A DNA stretch of 64,000 bases from positions 31,714 to 95,713 of the forward strand of contig CACYZM010000005.1 in assembly GCA_902778855.1 (NCBI GenBank), read 5' to 3'. Position numbers and translations under genes: made by a program. The notes below the pieces were generated by a model that saw nothing but the letters and a program-made list of their open reading frames with translations, ran no database searches and had not been told where the DNA came from. Source of the stretch: an uncultured Bacteroidia bacterium (lineage in GTDB: Bacteria; Bacteroidota; Bacteroidia; Bacteroidales; UBA932). This document shows positions 8,173-16,602 of the stretch, one piece after another (the stretch's first letter is position 1; every line of letters starts with the position of its first letter).

Positions 8173-9564
8173 ATGTTACTACGATACACCGTTGAAAACT
8201 TTTTATCATTTAATGGGCGTGCTGTATTCTCAATGATTCCCGGAAAAGGATCCTTGAAAAAAGACCATCGATCAACACCGATTAATGATATCTCTGCTTT
8301 GAAAGCGAGTATTATTCTGGGTGCCAATGCTTCTGGAAAATCTAACTTGATAAAGGCGATTGATTTTGGCCGAAGAATGGTTGTTAGAGGACAAAAAGAT
8401 GGTCAAATACTCGATTATAAAAAGTATCGGCTTGATACAGATTCTGCCGAGAAGGACTCACGTATGGAGTTTGAGATTCAGGCAGCAGGGAAGAACTATG
8501 CATATGGTTTTGTGTTTAACAATCAATTCATTGTAGAAGAATGGCTGTACGAAATTTCACGTCGCTCTCAAAAAATGATTTTCGAGCGTAGCATGAAGAG
8601 TGATCCTATCTTTAATTTAACTCCGATGCTGAAAAAAAATGAAAAGGAGGAGGATCAGCAATTTATTCGCTTTGTAGCAAAAGGGACTCCCGATAATCAA
8701 CTTTTCCTCACAGAACTGCGAACTCGTAAAGTACAAGATAACGTATCTGACATTCAAGATGCTATGAATGTCTACAATTGGTTTTTCAATCAATTGAAAG
8801 TAATCTTCCCTAGCACTAGATACAAAGAGGGCATTCAATCAGAGATAACTGATAATGAGAAACTTCATGCCATTTATGAGGAGTTGCTTAAGTACTTCGG
8901 AACTGGTATTAGTGGCGTCAGATTAACCGAGATAGAACAAGAAAAAATGAGTATTCCCTTGGCAGCGATCGAAGACATCAAGGAGAATTTACTTAATCTT
9001 AAATCTGAAGGAGTAAGAACAATTCTTACTGTAGATAAACTTGGTCTAAGAGATACATATATAATATCTAGAAACAGGCACAGGAATGACATTAAGGTCG
9101 AAAAGTTTATGACAGAGCACAAAACCCAGCAAGGAGATATTGAGGTTTTTGATACTGGTGATGAATCAGACGGGACTAATCGCATTATTGACTTTATACC
9201 GCTTATCATAGACTTACTTAAAGGTGACAATGTTTTCATCATTGATGAAATGGAGCGGAGTCTCCATCCCAATTTAACCTATGATATTTTTGATTTGTTT
9301 TTGGATTTTGCAGCTGAAAGGAATAGCCAATTGATAGCGACTACACATGAATCTTCTCTACTTACGCAGAAACTATTTCGTAAGGATGAAATATGGTTTG
9401 TGGTAAAAGATGATAGAGGCGCAAGTCGTATATACTCACTCGAAGACTATAATGTGCGTTTCGATAAAGAAATTCGTAGAGATTATTTGCTTGGGCGTTT
9501 CAAAGCTATCCCTCGTATTGGGAATAGGTATGAACTATCATTAAATCCTGCCGATAATGCCTAG
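8173..9564 (+). CDS. AAA/ABC-type ATPase, RloA-like (putative defence)
   Basis: Counted from the preferred ATG at 8173 (MLLRYTVENFLSF, the usual N-terminus of this family) the protein has 463 residues; an upstream ATG at 8152 would add seven. The Walker A motif is GANASGKSN, the ABC-like signature region SDGTNRIIDF, the Walker B motif FIIDEMERSLHP and the switch histidine in ATTHESSLL. This architecture is that of the SMC/OLD-like ATPases in RloA, AriA and related defence pairs. Its stop overlaps the start of the next gene by 8 nt. It is much more AT-rich than flanking chromosomal genes, which suggests transfer. Confidence 0.88.
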   Translation: MLLRYTVENFLSFNGRAVFSMIPGKGSLKKDHRSTPINDISALKASIILGANASGKSNLIKAIDFGRRMVVRGQKDGQILDYKKYRLDTDSAEKDSRMEFEIQAAGKNYAYGFVFNNQFIVEEWLYEISRRSQKMIFERSMKSDPIFNLTPMLKKNEKEEDQQFIRFVAKGTPDNQLFLTELRTRKVQDNVSDIQDAMNVYNWFFNQLKVIFPSTRYKEGIQSEITDNEKLHAIYEELLKYFGTGISGVRLTEIEQEKMSIPLAAIEDIKENLLNLKSEGVRTILTVDKLGLRDTYIISRNRHRNDIKVEKFMTEHKTQQGDIEVFDTGDESDGTNRIIDFIPLIIDLLKGDNVFIIDEMERSLHPNLTYDIFDLFLDFAAERNSQLIATTHESSLLTQKLFRKDEIWFVVKDDRGASRIYSLEDYNVRFDKEIRRDYLLGRFKAIPRIGNRYELSLNPADNA

Positions 9565-10240
9565 AGAGTTTATCCCTTTGATTCGCCGAGGTGGTTTTGA
9601 AAGTGCGGAGAAATTCTATATTCTTGCCTTTGAGGGTACCGTTACTGAAAGAAAGTATTTTGAGGATCTTCGAGCCTCGGAATACTTCAATGACTCAGGA
9701 TTAATAGAGACAATCCCGCTTCGACGAGGGCGGCGAGATGGTAATAGCCCTGTCGATGTAAAGGCTTTACTGTCAAAAACGAAACGAGAGTACAATTTTC
9801 GTCCGACAGATGAGTTTTGGCTGATTATCGATAGAGATGATTGGGAACAAATCCACAAAATAGACCTGGACACAGTTGTGGAAGAATGCCGTAAAGAGAA
9901 TAACTTTTATATGGCATTGAGTAATCCATGTTTCGAAATATGGCTCATACTGCATTTGTCTAAACTATCCGATTTCACCGAAGAGGTGCAACAGAAGATA
10001 TTTGAAAATGCTCCGGTCAGTTATAAAAAGAACTTTATAGATGTGGTACTGGCCGACCTAATCGGCGATGGTAGAGGTTATAATAAACGTCCCAATCCGG
10101 AGGTGTTTCTTCCTCGTGTGTATGATGCAATAGCACATGCCGAAGAAATAGCGGATAACGAATCTTCATATCCAAAAGGGTTAGGAACGGATGTATATGT
10201 GCTCGTCAAGAGAATAACAAAACAAAGAGAGACGATATAG
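9557..10240 (+). CDS. RloB-family protein (TOPRIM-like nuclease candidate)
   Basis: This 227-residue protein has the RloB layout: FEGTVTERKYFE near residue 30 (the glycine-glutamate motif of TOPRIM-like folds), FWLIIDRDDW near 90 (acidic DxD-like motif), and NPCFEIWLILHL near 125. In characterised relatives (AriB of PARIS, OLD-type nucleases) the TOPRIM partner is held inactive by the ATPase and released on phage infection. That is family knowledge; for RloB itself the function is predicted from its defence-island context. It forms an overlapping pair with the ATPase gene. Confidence 0.87.
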   Translation: MPREFIPLIRRGGFESAEKFYILAFEGTVTERKYFEDLRASEYFNDSGLIETIPLRRGRRDGNSPVDVKALLSKTKREYNFRPTDEFWLIIDRDDWEQIHKIDLDTVVEECRKENNFYMALSNPCFEIWLILHLSKLSDFTEEVQQKIFENAPVSYKKNFIDVVLADLIGDGRGYNKRPNPEVFLPRVYDAIAHAEEIADNESSYPKGLGTDVYVLVKRITKQRETI

Positions 10241-10268
10241 AAAACACAAATTAAGAGAAAGAAAAATA

Positions 10269-10300
10269 TTTGCAACCAGCGCATAAATGTTCTATATTTG
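10269..10300 (+). promoter_or_regulatory. Bacteroidota-type promoter
   Basis: TTTG (10269-10272), 20 nt, then TATATTTG (10293-10300): a near-ideal match. The gene at 10321 therefore has its own promoter and is not only read through from the RloA/RloB pair. Confidence 0.8.
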
Positions 10301-10320
10301 CAAAAAAATAACACACTCCT

Positions 10321-10710
10321 ATGGGATACAGGATCTTAAGTGCTAGTAGATTTGTAAGCAAATTGAAGGCAACGGTTCACACTTCCGGAAAGCTCGGCTT
10401 TTCAGAAGTCACAGCAAAAGAACTTGGGTTATTTAAAAACGAGGAGCACTTTGTGCAATTTGCACAAGACACCGAAGACCCATCTGTTTTATACCTAATT
10501 AACGAAACTGAAGATAACAAAGACTCCTTCAAGGTATGCAAATCAGGCGCATATTACTACATTAACGCAAAGCTAATGTTCGATTCACTCGGTGTGGATT
10601 ATACAAACAAAACCATTATTTACGACATGATTAAATCCCAAAACGAAGAAGGAGACGTTTATAGAATGACAAAGAGAGAGCTCCCAAAGTCAAAGAAGGA
10701 AGAAAAATAA
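10321..10710 (+). CDS. hypothetical protein
   Basis: This 129-residue soluble protein has no signal peptide. It contains LGFSEVTAKELGL, KSGAYYYINAKLMFDSLGVDY and a basic tail rich in Lys, which suggests a compact domain with a disordered C-terminus. I do not recognise a named family. Proteins with this pattern occur as short stand-alone genes in Bacteroidales mobile regions. It has its own strong promoter and is followed by an AT-rich dyad at 10752-10791 that may end its transcript. Confidence 0.6.
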   Translation: MGYRILSASRFVSKLKATVHTSGKLGFSEVTAKELGLFKNEEHFVQFAQDTEDPSVLYLINETEDNKDSFKVCKSGAYYYINAKLMFDSLGVDYTNKTIIYDMIKSQNEEGDVYRMTKRELPKSKKEEK

Positions 10711-10751
10711 AAACAGGAGGATGCATTGCTGACTGCCATCCCCCTGCATAT

Positions 10752-10791
10752 GAAAAGAAATTATAAGCTTGGACACCTTTAATTTCTTTTC
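10752..10791. terminator. 12-bp AT-rich dyad, candidate terminator
   Basis: GAAAAGAAATTA (10752-10763) pairs perfectly with TAATTTCTTTTC (10780-10791) around a 16-nt loop. It is AT-rich and lacks a long T run, so termination is plausible but weak. It separates the gene at 10321 from the small pair at 10852. Confidence 0.45.
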
Positions 10792-10851
10792 AAAAATAGG
10801 CATTTTCCGCCTAATTTCCAAGCAGTCGGCGTAACTTTTAATTCTTTTTAT

Positions 10852-11061
10852 ATGTATAAAAAGTATTATGTTAATGCCGTTCCTCAAGCGAACGGGGACC
10901 ATGAGGTTCATTGCGAGGGCTGCTATTGGATGCCCTCAATTACTAACCGAATCTATCTGGGCTATTTTTCGTCCAGCCGAGAAGCGTTGGCTGCTGCTCG
11001 TTTGCGGTATCCTACTGCAGATGGCTGTGCGTTCTGTTGCCCGGAGATTCACAAGCACTAA
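10852..11061 (+). CDS. small Cys/His-rich hypothetical protein
   Basis: This 69-residue protein contains NGDHEVHCEGCYWMP, YLGYFSSSREAL and a C-terminal CAFCCPEIHKH. The spaced Cys and His residues suggest a metal-binding knuckle. I recall this as a recurrent small protein family of mobile regions in Gram-negative bacteria, often beside a DUF2188 gene as here, but no function is known to me. The next gene starts 5 nt after its stop codon. Confidence 0.7.
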   Translation: MYKKYYVNAVPQANGDHEVHCEGCYWMPSITNRIYLGYFSSSREALAAARLRYPTADGCAFCCPEIHKH

Positions 11062-11066
11062 TCGTT

Positions 11067-11288
11067 ATGGGTAAAAACCAACATGTTGTTCCTCATAACG
11101 GCAAGTGGGCCGTTAGAGGAGAGGGTAACAGTAGAGTTACCAGAATGTATGAAACACAGCGTCAAGCTCAATCTGCTGCGCGAGCAATCGCGATTAAGGA
11201 GAAAAGTGAAGTTGTGATTCATAGAGCTAATGGTCAAATCCGTGACAAGGATAGTTACGGGAATGACCCTTATCCCCCCAGAGGATAA
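11067..11288 (+). CDS. DUF2188 domain protein
   Basis: This 73-residue protein, starting at ATG 11067, has the DUF2188 pattern: HVVPHNGKWAVRGEGNSRVTR, a helix with QRQAQSAARAIA, then SEVVIHRANGQIRDKDSYG and a terminal proline-rich DPYPP. DUF2188 domains are short beta-alpha-beta units that resemble small RNA- or DNA-binding folds; the cellular role is not established. It is coupled to the Cys/His-rich gene upstream and followed by a strong terminator. Confidence 0.88.
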   Translation: MGKNQHVVPHNGKWAVRGEGNSRVTRMYETQRQAQSAARAIAIKEKSEVVIHRANGQIRDKDSYGNDPYPPRG

Positions 11289-11294
11289 ATCTCC

Positions 11295-11328
11295 TAATCG
11301 AGGGCGGTTTTATAATCGCCCTCGATTA
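11295..11328 (+). terminator. rho-independent-like terminator
   Basis: TAATCGAGGGCG (11295-11306) and CGCCCTCGATTA (11317-11328) form a perfect 12-bp stem with a 10-nt loop just after the DUF2188 stop codon. The trailing bases are A-rich on this strand, so it would also work as a T-tailed terminator for transcripts from the right. Confidence 0.75.
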
Positions 11329-11388
11329 AAACCCTCATACTTAACTACATCAATCCTGGCACAATTTGATAAATAAAACCAGACCACT

Positions 11389-12663
11389 ATGAGTATTATC
11401 AAATCTATCCGATATCATTTTTCTCAGGAAGAGCCACATTCTTTAGCCTCCCTGAAACAAACTGTCTCCATTCTTTCTCACGACAATGAGTTTGTGGACA
11501 AAGTTCTCGACTGTTTTTCGATAATGACTGATGAAAAAACTATGAAAATACCGCTTCAAATCGGTAATGTCAGGCATCTATTGGAAGACATCTCAAAACT
11601 CGATCAACAAACAAAGAAAATCGATGTCATCATAAACTTAAAAGACATCTATCTTGAAAGAGTTTTGGATAATGACCACGTACTTTTCCATTTATACGGT
11701 ATCACTGATCCTGAGCTAATTAAAGCGATCAAAGCTGATCACATAATTGTTGAATCGCAATATTCCGCTCGAACGGATATAATGGAGTACTATCAGTTTA
11801 GCAAATTCGCCAGTTTCTTGCATACGAACAATATGGACGGGTTTGCTCAACTTATATGGGAGAAGATTCGTGTCCATGCGAACAGGGAAAAGAAATGCAT
11901 GGCCAGACTCATTTATCATATTGCAGAAGACAAGTATTACATCAGGGCAGTAGCCTCTGAAAGTGGGTACAAAAAATATGGCGTAAACTTCTCTGCCCTA
12001 GTCGCCCTCCTTGCTGTAGACAAATATGTCAAAGACCATCAAGAACAAGCATTTATAGAGAGCTACGAAATTGATGACTCCCATATTATGATGTCCATCC
12101 AATTCAATCGAAAAATACTATTGGAGGACGACATGTACTTGACGCTCAATCTCGCACTGGCGAATGACGAGATCCGCCAATCATCTGTCACACTAAACGC
12201 AGAGTTTCGAGTTGTCTATAAAAAGGACGATAAAGAGAGTGATATTATCCTCAAGCCTACTTCATATCAAAAAGAGCACGGTACCTATTCGGAAGACATG
12301 TTGACATATTCTCATGGTATGAACGTCGAAACTGCCATTGAGAGGATCTCCGACCTTCCTGCGCTGATTGACAAGTACATCACTCTTATCTCGAAAAATG
12401 CCATCGCAATCAAGTCCATAAAGAATCCGAAACAAGTCAAGGACTTCATCCAGCAAAGAATTCAACTCTCACGAAAAGAAGAGTTCATTGGATACAAAGC
12501 GGCCGTTGTACAAAAGTTGGCAAGCATTGAGGTTAATTCCATTTTCGATTTGTTTGAGTTATTGAGGAGTGTCGAGGAACTCTTCGGAGATGATATCAAA
12601 TCGAAAAGTTTCTGGCGTCAGAAATTGTACGATGCTCTAATAAATCGGGGCAAAGACGACTAG
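11389..12663 (+). CDS. unrecognised 424-residue protein
   Basis: This is a soluble 424-residue protein with no signal peptide and no membrane segment. It begins MSIIKSIRYHFSQEEPHSL and has a middle region (residues about 180-300) of alternating strands (CMARLIYHIAEDKYYIRAVAS, YGVNFSALVALLAV, LTLNLALANDEIRQSSVTLNA) followed by a helical C-terminus with many Lys/Glu. I see no nuclease, ATP-binding or helix-turn-helix motif. Base composition is AT-rich like the RloA/RloB pair, so it probably belongs to the same acquired island. It could be a phage-related protein or an uncharacterised defence effector or sensor; the sequence does not decide. Confidence 0.65.
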   Translation: MSIIKSIRYHFSQEEPHSLASLKQTVSILSHDNEFVDKVLDCFSIMTDEKTMKIPLQIGNVRHLLEDISKLDQQTKKIDVIINLKDIYLERVLDNDHVLFHLYGITDPELIKAIKADHIIVESQYSARTDIMEYYQFSKFASFLHTNNMDGFAQLIWEKIRVHANREKKCMARLIYHIAEDKYYIRAVASESGYKKYGVNFSALVALLAVDKYVKDHQEQAFIESYEIDDSHIMMSIQFNRKILLEDDMYLTLNLALANDEIRQSSVTLNAEFRVVYKKDDKESDIILKPTSYQKEHGTYSEDMLTYSHGMNVETAIERISDLPALIDKYITLISKNAIAIKSIKNPKQVKDFIQQRIQLSRKEEFIGYKAAVVQKLASIEVNSIFDLFELLRSVEELFGDDIKSKSFWRQKLYDALINRGKDD

Positions 12664-12702
12664 TCCTTAATCTTTCTTCCCTCATGTTTTAGCGGCATAA
12701 CA

Positions 12703-12749
12703 GATGCGCAAGTTTGCCAACCGCAAGCGGTCCGGTAAACTTGCGCATC
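12703..12749. terminator. strong nested hairpin
   Basis: GATGCGCAAGTTT (12703-12715) pairs perfectly with AAACTTGCGCATC (12737-12749), and ACCGCAAGCGGT forms an inner hairpin. It follows the gene ending at 12663. The rest of the gap (12750-12958) holds a smaller hairpin (CGAGCGC/GCGCTCG near 12845-12862) and no gene I can support. The island's AT-rich composition ends about here. Confidence 0.6.
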
Positions 12750-12958
12750 CAATTGGGATCTCACAACCGCGATGGACAGTCGCAAATCGATAATTGTATC
12801 AGTCATTACCAGCACCACGGACAACTAGACGACCACCGTGCGGTCGAGCGCGTAGCGCTCGCGATCAACGGCGAAGCGCTGTCGTAGCCTGCGTGGAACA
12901 TCAGGCCGGAGGTTACGCCTGCATCAATCCGTCTCGCACATCCTATGAGCTACTAACC

Positions 12959-13294
12959 TTACTTTACAGGTGGCATTCTGTCGAGTGCTGCCCGGACGGC
13001 TTTTTCCCATTCTTCGGAATTGTCCATGTCAAAAGCGTTCTGTTTGGGAGCACGATGAAACAGTTTATAGACAAAACGTCGAATGGGATACCGTCGTAAA
13101 TCTTCTGCTTTCAACAATGCGTAAAAGCAGCGCTCCGTCCCATCTTCAGTATATGGGAACCGTAGTGTAATCCCCCTAAAGTTTGCTGTAATGATTTCTC
13201 CTTCTTTACATTCATTTTGGTCGTTGAGTTCGGCGCCCACACTAAAGAGCAGAGAGTGACGACCATACCAAGTGGAATCATCTTTAATACTCAT
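12959..13294 (-). CDS. hypothetical protein
   Basis: This 111-residue soluble protein contains GEIITANFRGITLRFPYTEDGTERCFYALLKAEDLRRYPIRR (read in parts) and ends in a helix with EEWEKAVRAALDRMPP. No family recognised. It lies 22 nt after the end of the barrel gene on the same strand, so the two are probably co-transcribed. It has no signal peptide and so would be cytoplasmic, unlike its neighbour. Confidence 0.6.
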   Translation of the reverse strand: MSIKDDSTWYGRHSLLFSVGAELNDQNECKEGEIITANFRGITLRFPYTEDGTERCFYALLKAEDLRRYPIRRFVYKLFHRAPKQNAFDMDNSEEWEKAVRAALDRMPPVK

Positions 13295-13316
13295 ATTTGT
13301 TGTTTTCTGTGGTCAT

Positions 13317-15431
13317 TTACAAGCGTCCGTTCTCTTCCTGGTTGGACCTTGAGGCTTGCGGTGTGCGTTTTTTCCAGTTTCCGAAGCGCCAGGAGACGGT
13401 CAGGAGCAGGGAGCGGGTGTCGAGATAGTTGTTGTAGTGGAGTGTGACGCCGTCGCTCGTGTAGGTGTAGGGCGAGTCGGCGGTTCTGAAGATGTCGGTG
13501 GCTTCGAGCGTGACCCGCAGGCCGGATCGACTGTGGTAGTATTCGGCCGACAGTTCCATCTGGAAGGAGTTGTTGCGGCGGCGGTAGTTGTAGAAGCCGG
13601 GCAGGTTGTCGCTGATATCGCAGGTGATAGAGAACGACTTGCCCAACTGTACATTCTGTGTCAGGCGCAGGAATGCGCCGAAGCCGTGGGTCGAGGGAAA
13701 TTCCGGACGGATGGAGCGGTCCCATTCATAGTCCAAGTTTCCGCGGGCGATGGCCACGTAGCGTTCTCCGCCCTGGAAGAGGCAGTAGATGCTCCAGGCC
13801 AGGCGGTCGACGTCCAGGAAGTTGCCGTACTGCTCGACCTGCAGGAAGGGCTGTTCGGCATTGAGCAGGACCAGGCTGCCCACCTGCCCTTTCTGGTGCG
13901 CCCAACTGATGTCGGTCTTGAAGCTGCGGCCTTCCATCAGCGAGATTTCCGTGATATAAAGACGGGAAGGCTCCAGGTACGGGTCGCCCAGCGAGTAGCT
14001 GTAGGGCGTAAGGTACCAGCGGAAAGGATTCAGGGCGCTAAAGGAGGGGCGACTGATACGACTGGAGTGCTGCAGTGTGGCTGACCACGCCTTCCTGAAC
14101 CGACGCGTGACACTGATTGTCGGGAATAGGTCACCGTAATGGTTATTGACGGTTGCCTGCGTCCAGGTGAATTCGCCGCGAAGTCCACCATAGAGCATCC
14201 ATTTGCCCAGCGAGGCGTCGGCGGAGGCGTAAAGGGCAGCAACCTGCTCGGCGTAGTCGAAATGGCCGGAAGGGACAATATCGGCCGAAAAGCTGTTCTC
14301 AGCGACAGAACGGACCGATGAGAACTTGGCTCCCGTTGTAATGCGCCAGCGGCCTTTGGGAATCACCACGTCGGTCTTGGCCGTTAAGACATCGTGCCGG
14401 AAAGTGCCGGTGGATTTGTAATCTGCTTCCGGCTGGATGATGCCACCGGTTTCAGTATGGGAGCGGAAGGAACGGTCGCGGTCCACGTCGCGGGTTAGCC
14501 ATGCGGCTGATGCAGACCAGGTTGCCTTGGAAGGAAATTGATGGCGATAGTAGAGGCTGTAGTCCTGCGTGATCATCTGCGAAGTCGTGGCACCTCCGGC
14601 GTAGAGTGTAGAAGCTGGCCCCGATGCGCCTTCAGCGGGTGTCCAGCGGGTTGTGTTCTCCAAGTCGGCGACGCGTGAACGACTGGCGGGAATCCGGATG
14701 TCCGCGATCAGCAGGTCTCGATCCGTGATGAGCCAGCCTACGGAAAGACTTCCGGACAGGGACTGGGTGTGCCATTTCATCGGATTGTTCACATCCATCT
14801 TACCTGTAGGGTAGTCGGCCGAGTAGCGCGTGTGGCGGAGATTCTTGAGGTTATCGGCCGAGAAGTTGCCGCTGATAAAGCTCTTCCTTCCGTTGTACTC
14901 CAGGAATGCGGAACCCATCTCCGACAGGTAGCTGTTCAGGCCCAGGCTGCCGGAGAGATTGCCCCGGAACCCCACCGTCGGATCCTTTTGGCGCGTGAGG
15001 CGGATGACACCCACGTTGCCGGAGGCACTGTGCTCAGCTGTCGGGAGGGTCTGCACCTCGATGCGGTCAATCTCCCCAGCTGGAAGTGCTGACAGATAGT
15101 CGGCCAGCGCCTGGCCAGACATCCGCACGGGACGGCCATCGATGTAAACCTTGATACTGCGGCGTCCGTCCATCTTGACAGAATGGTTGTTCACATTGAG
15201 CGAGGGCAGATATTTGAGCACATCGAGAGCCTTAGCATCTTTCGATATCGGCAAGTCTGCCACCCGGACAGCATAGCCTCCTGGGACGGGTTTGATCTGT
15301 TCGCGGTAAGCCAGCACACGGGCAGCGGTCAGGCTGTCCTGTGCGAATGTGGTGTCACGATCTTGAGCGGAAGTAGAAAAACAAACCGCAAAGATTATAA
15401 GCAAAACGGCAATTGGGTGTTGTGGTTTCAT
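13317..15431 (-). CDS. TonB-dependent-receptor-like outer-membrane barrel
   Basis: This 704-residue protein has a signal peptide (to FSTSAQ, residue about 22) and a plug-like domain (LDVLKYLPSLNVNNHSVKMDG, IKVYIDGRPVRMSG, EIDRIEVQTLP, NVGVIRLTRQK). A barrel of the outer-membrane beta-barrel family (OMP_b-brl_3 type) follows to the C-terminus. The usual N-terminal carboxypeptidase-like domain is absent. No SusD-like partner is present, so a polysaccharide role is unlikely. It lies downstream of the peptide-exporter remnant but is separated from it by the palindromic element and about 145 bp. Cargo unknown. Confidence 0.85.
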   Translation of the reverse strand: MKPQHPIAVLLIIFAVCFSTSAQDRDTTFAQDSLTAARVLAYREQIKPVPGGYAVRVADLPISKDAKALDVLKYLPSLNVNNHSVKMDGRRSIKVYIDGRPVRMSGQALADYLSALPAGEIDRIEVQTLPTAEHSASGNVGVIRLTRQKDPTVGFRGNLSGSLGLNSYLSEMGSAFLEYNGRKSFISGNFSADNLKNLRHTRYSADYPTGKMDVNNPMKWHTQSLSGSLSVGWLITDRDLLIADIRIPASRSRVADLENTTRWTPAEGASGPASTLYAGGATTSQMITQDYSLYYRHQFPSKATWSASAAWLTRDVDRDRSFRSHTETGGIIQPEADYKSTGTFRHDVLTAKTDVVIPKGRWRITTGAKFSSVRSVAENSFSADIVPSGHFDYAEQVAALYASADASLGKWMLYGGLRGEFTWTQATVNNHYGDLFPTISVTRRFRKAWSATLQHSSRISRPSFSALNPFRWYLTPYSYSLGDPYLEPSRLYITEISLMEGRSFKTDISWAHQKGQVGSLVLLNAEQPFLQVEQYGNFLDVDRLAWSIYCLFQGGERYVAIARGNLDYEWDRSIRPEFPSTHGFGAFLRLTQNVQLGKSFSITCDISDNLPGFYNYRRRNNSFQMELSAEYYHSRSGLRVTLEATDIFRTADSPYTYTSDGVTLHYNNYLDTRSLLLTVSWRFGNWKKRTPQASRSNQEENGRL

Positions 15432-15576
15432 TCTTTAATAGTGCTTTTATTTACAAGTGGATGAAGTCGTATATATAGGGTAATGATAAATTCCCAATAA
15501 ACCTTTTCAACTTCACATCGATAGGAGTCAGGAGTATTCGGATTCCCGGTTTTAATGGTATTCAAAGCAAAATGGA

Positions 15577-15740
15577 AATTCCGCTGCAAAGTGACCCCCT
15601 GGTCTTAAAAGAGAAATCCTAAATAGAATGCAGGCTAGTGCGGTTTTTCATCCCTACAGCCTGCATTTCAAATCATGATGAAAGAAAAAGATAAAGGGGG
15701 TAATTAGGTGCGGATTGAGGGGGTCAATTTAGTGCGGATT
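15577..15740. mobile_element. MITE-like element or internally deleted IS remnant
   Basis: The 164-bp segment is bounded by imperfect inverted repeats of about 22 bp: 15577-15599 ends in GTGACCCCC and 15719-15740 starts with GGGGGTCAATTTAGTGCGG. A second copy of the end lies next to the right end (15696-15716, GGGGGTAATTAGGTGCGG), and part of it recurs near 15635 (CTAGTGCGG). Inside is a 10-bp hairpin (AATGCAGGCT/AGCCTGCATT). Tandem repeats at the ends recall IS21-family elements; the transposase genes are absent. The right end falls exactly where the exporter gene loses homology. Confidence 0.65.
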
Positions 15741-15984
15741 CTCCACAAGGCATCGGCATCTCATCGCGCAATTGCTCCCAGGTGATCTTTACCCCGGTGG
15801 TCCGAAAGCCGATGAATTCGGCCGCATCACTGATGCCCAACAAGGAAACCCCCTCCCTGGTGATATGGCACCGCTCGCGCAGGGACTGCAGTGAATAGCT
15901 GCGCCCGTAGAACTTGGCCACCATTCGGAGACAGGTAGGACCGCAGTCCATTGCGTCGAGTTGAGTCAGGGAGGGGAATTTCAT
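15741..15984 (-). pseudogene. C39-peptidase ABC exporter, N-terminal fragment
   Basis: The frame starting at ATG 15984 encodes the N-terminal part of a C39 peptidase domain: TQLDAMDCGPTCLRMVAKFYG carries the catalytic Cys, and GVSLLGISDAAEFIGFRTTGVKI follows. Homology stops after MPMPC, where the family continues with a conserved tryptophan and the catalytic His. The next codons are the end of the palindromic element. The rest of the peptidase, the membrane domain and the ATPase are missing. The start is 5 nt after the OMP gene's stop codon, so it was once the next gene of that operon. It is a decayed second peptide exporter in this window. Confidence 0.9.
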
Positions 15985-15988
15985 TGCG

Positions 15989-16546
15989 TTAGAATCTGAA
16001 TCCAACTGTCATTGCAATACCGTGACCACCACCGCCAGTAAGGGAGAATCCTTGTTGACATCCCCAAATAAGGTTGAGCCCCACATTGACGCCAAGATTG
16101 TTGTGAATTCCGAAGTCAAAGCCGAGTTTCCCATTCAGATAAGGGAACAAACGCTGTGTATCCGTAGTTAATGGCAATTTCTTTATATAATAGGCACCCC
16201 CAGCTTCCATACCCAAATAAAAAGAGGTTCGTTGGTGTTTGGCAAACGGGTAATACCGAATATAGTCGGCAAAAAGGGGGATTGCCGGTACGAACCCGTT
16301 TGAATAATCCGGGCCGTCACTGCTTGTTCTTTTTAGCCAGTGGCATCCCGTTCCAAGTCCGAGAAAGCGTTTCTCGTTGAAACGCCAACCCAGAGAAAAG
16401 TCAGCCGTATAGTGAGGATCCCAGTATATGCCTGGGAGTGCACTACCTTTTACATTTCCTTGAAAGTGCCCTCTTGATGATGCGGTACAAGGGATGGCTA
16501 TACAAACAATAAAAGCTATTATTACCGGAGAATATCTGCATTTCAT
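15989..16546 (-). CDS. outer-membrane beta-barrel-like protein
   Basis: This 185-residue protein has an N-terminal signal peptide (to about CTASS, residue 24). Short alternating strands follow (ADFSLGWRFNEKRFLGLGTGCHW, FYLGMEAGGAYYIKKL, GKLGFDFGIHNNLGVNVGLNLIW) and the protein ends with a phenylalanine (MTVGFRF), as outer-membrane barrels do. The size fits an eight-stranded barrel. It lies between the small secreted peptide and the C39 exporter remnant on the same strand, which suggests a role in export of, or protection against, that peptide. That is inference. Confidence 0.7.
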   Translation of the reverse strand: MKCRYSPVIIAFIVCIAIPCTASSRGHFQGNVKGSALPGIYWDPHYTADFSLGWRFNEKRFLGLGTGCHWLKRTSSDGPDYSNGFVPAIPLFADYIRYYPFAKHQRTSFYLGMEAGGAYYIKKLPLTTDTQRLFPYLNGKLGFDFGIHNNLGVNVGLNLIWGCQQGFSLTGGGGHGIAMTVGFRF

Positions 16547-16602
16547 AACAAAAAATATTATAGATAAGCTATCCTTCTGACAAAGGCAAAAGGATAGTTA
16601 CA

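Noticed and set aside
12775..12960. Possible small gene between the 424-aa protein and the 111-aa protein
   Set aside because: The frames there have no start context, no signal peptide and no recognisable pattern. The sequence is rich in short hairpins and looks non-coding.
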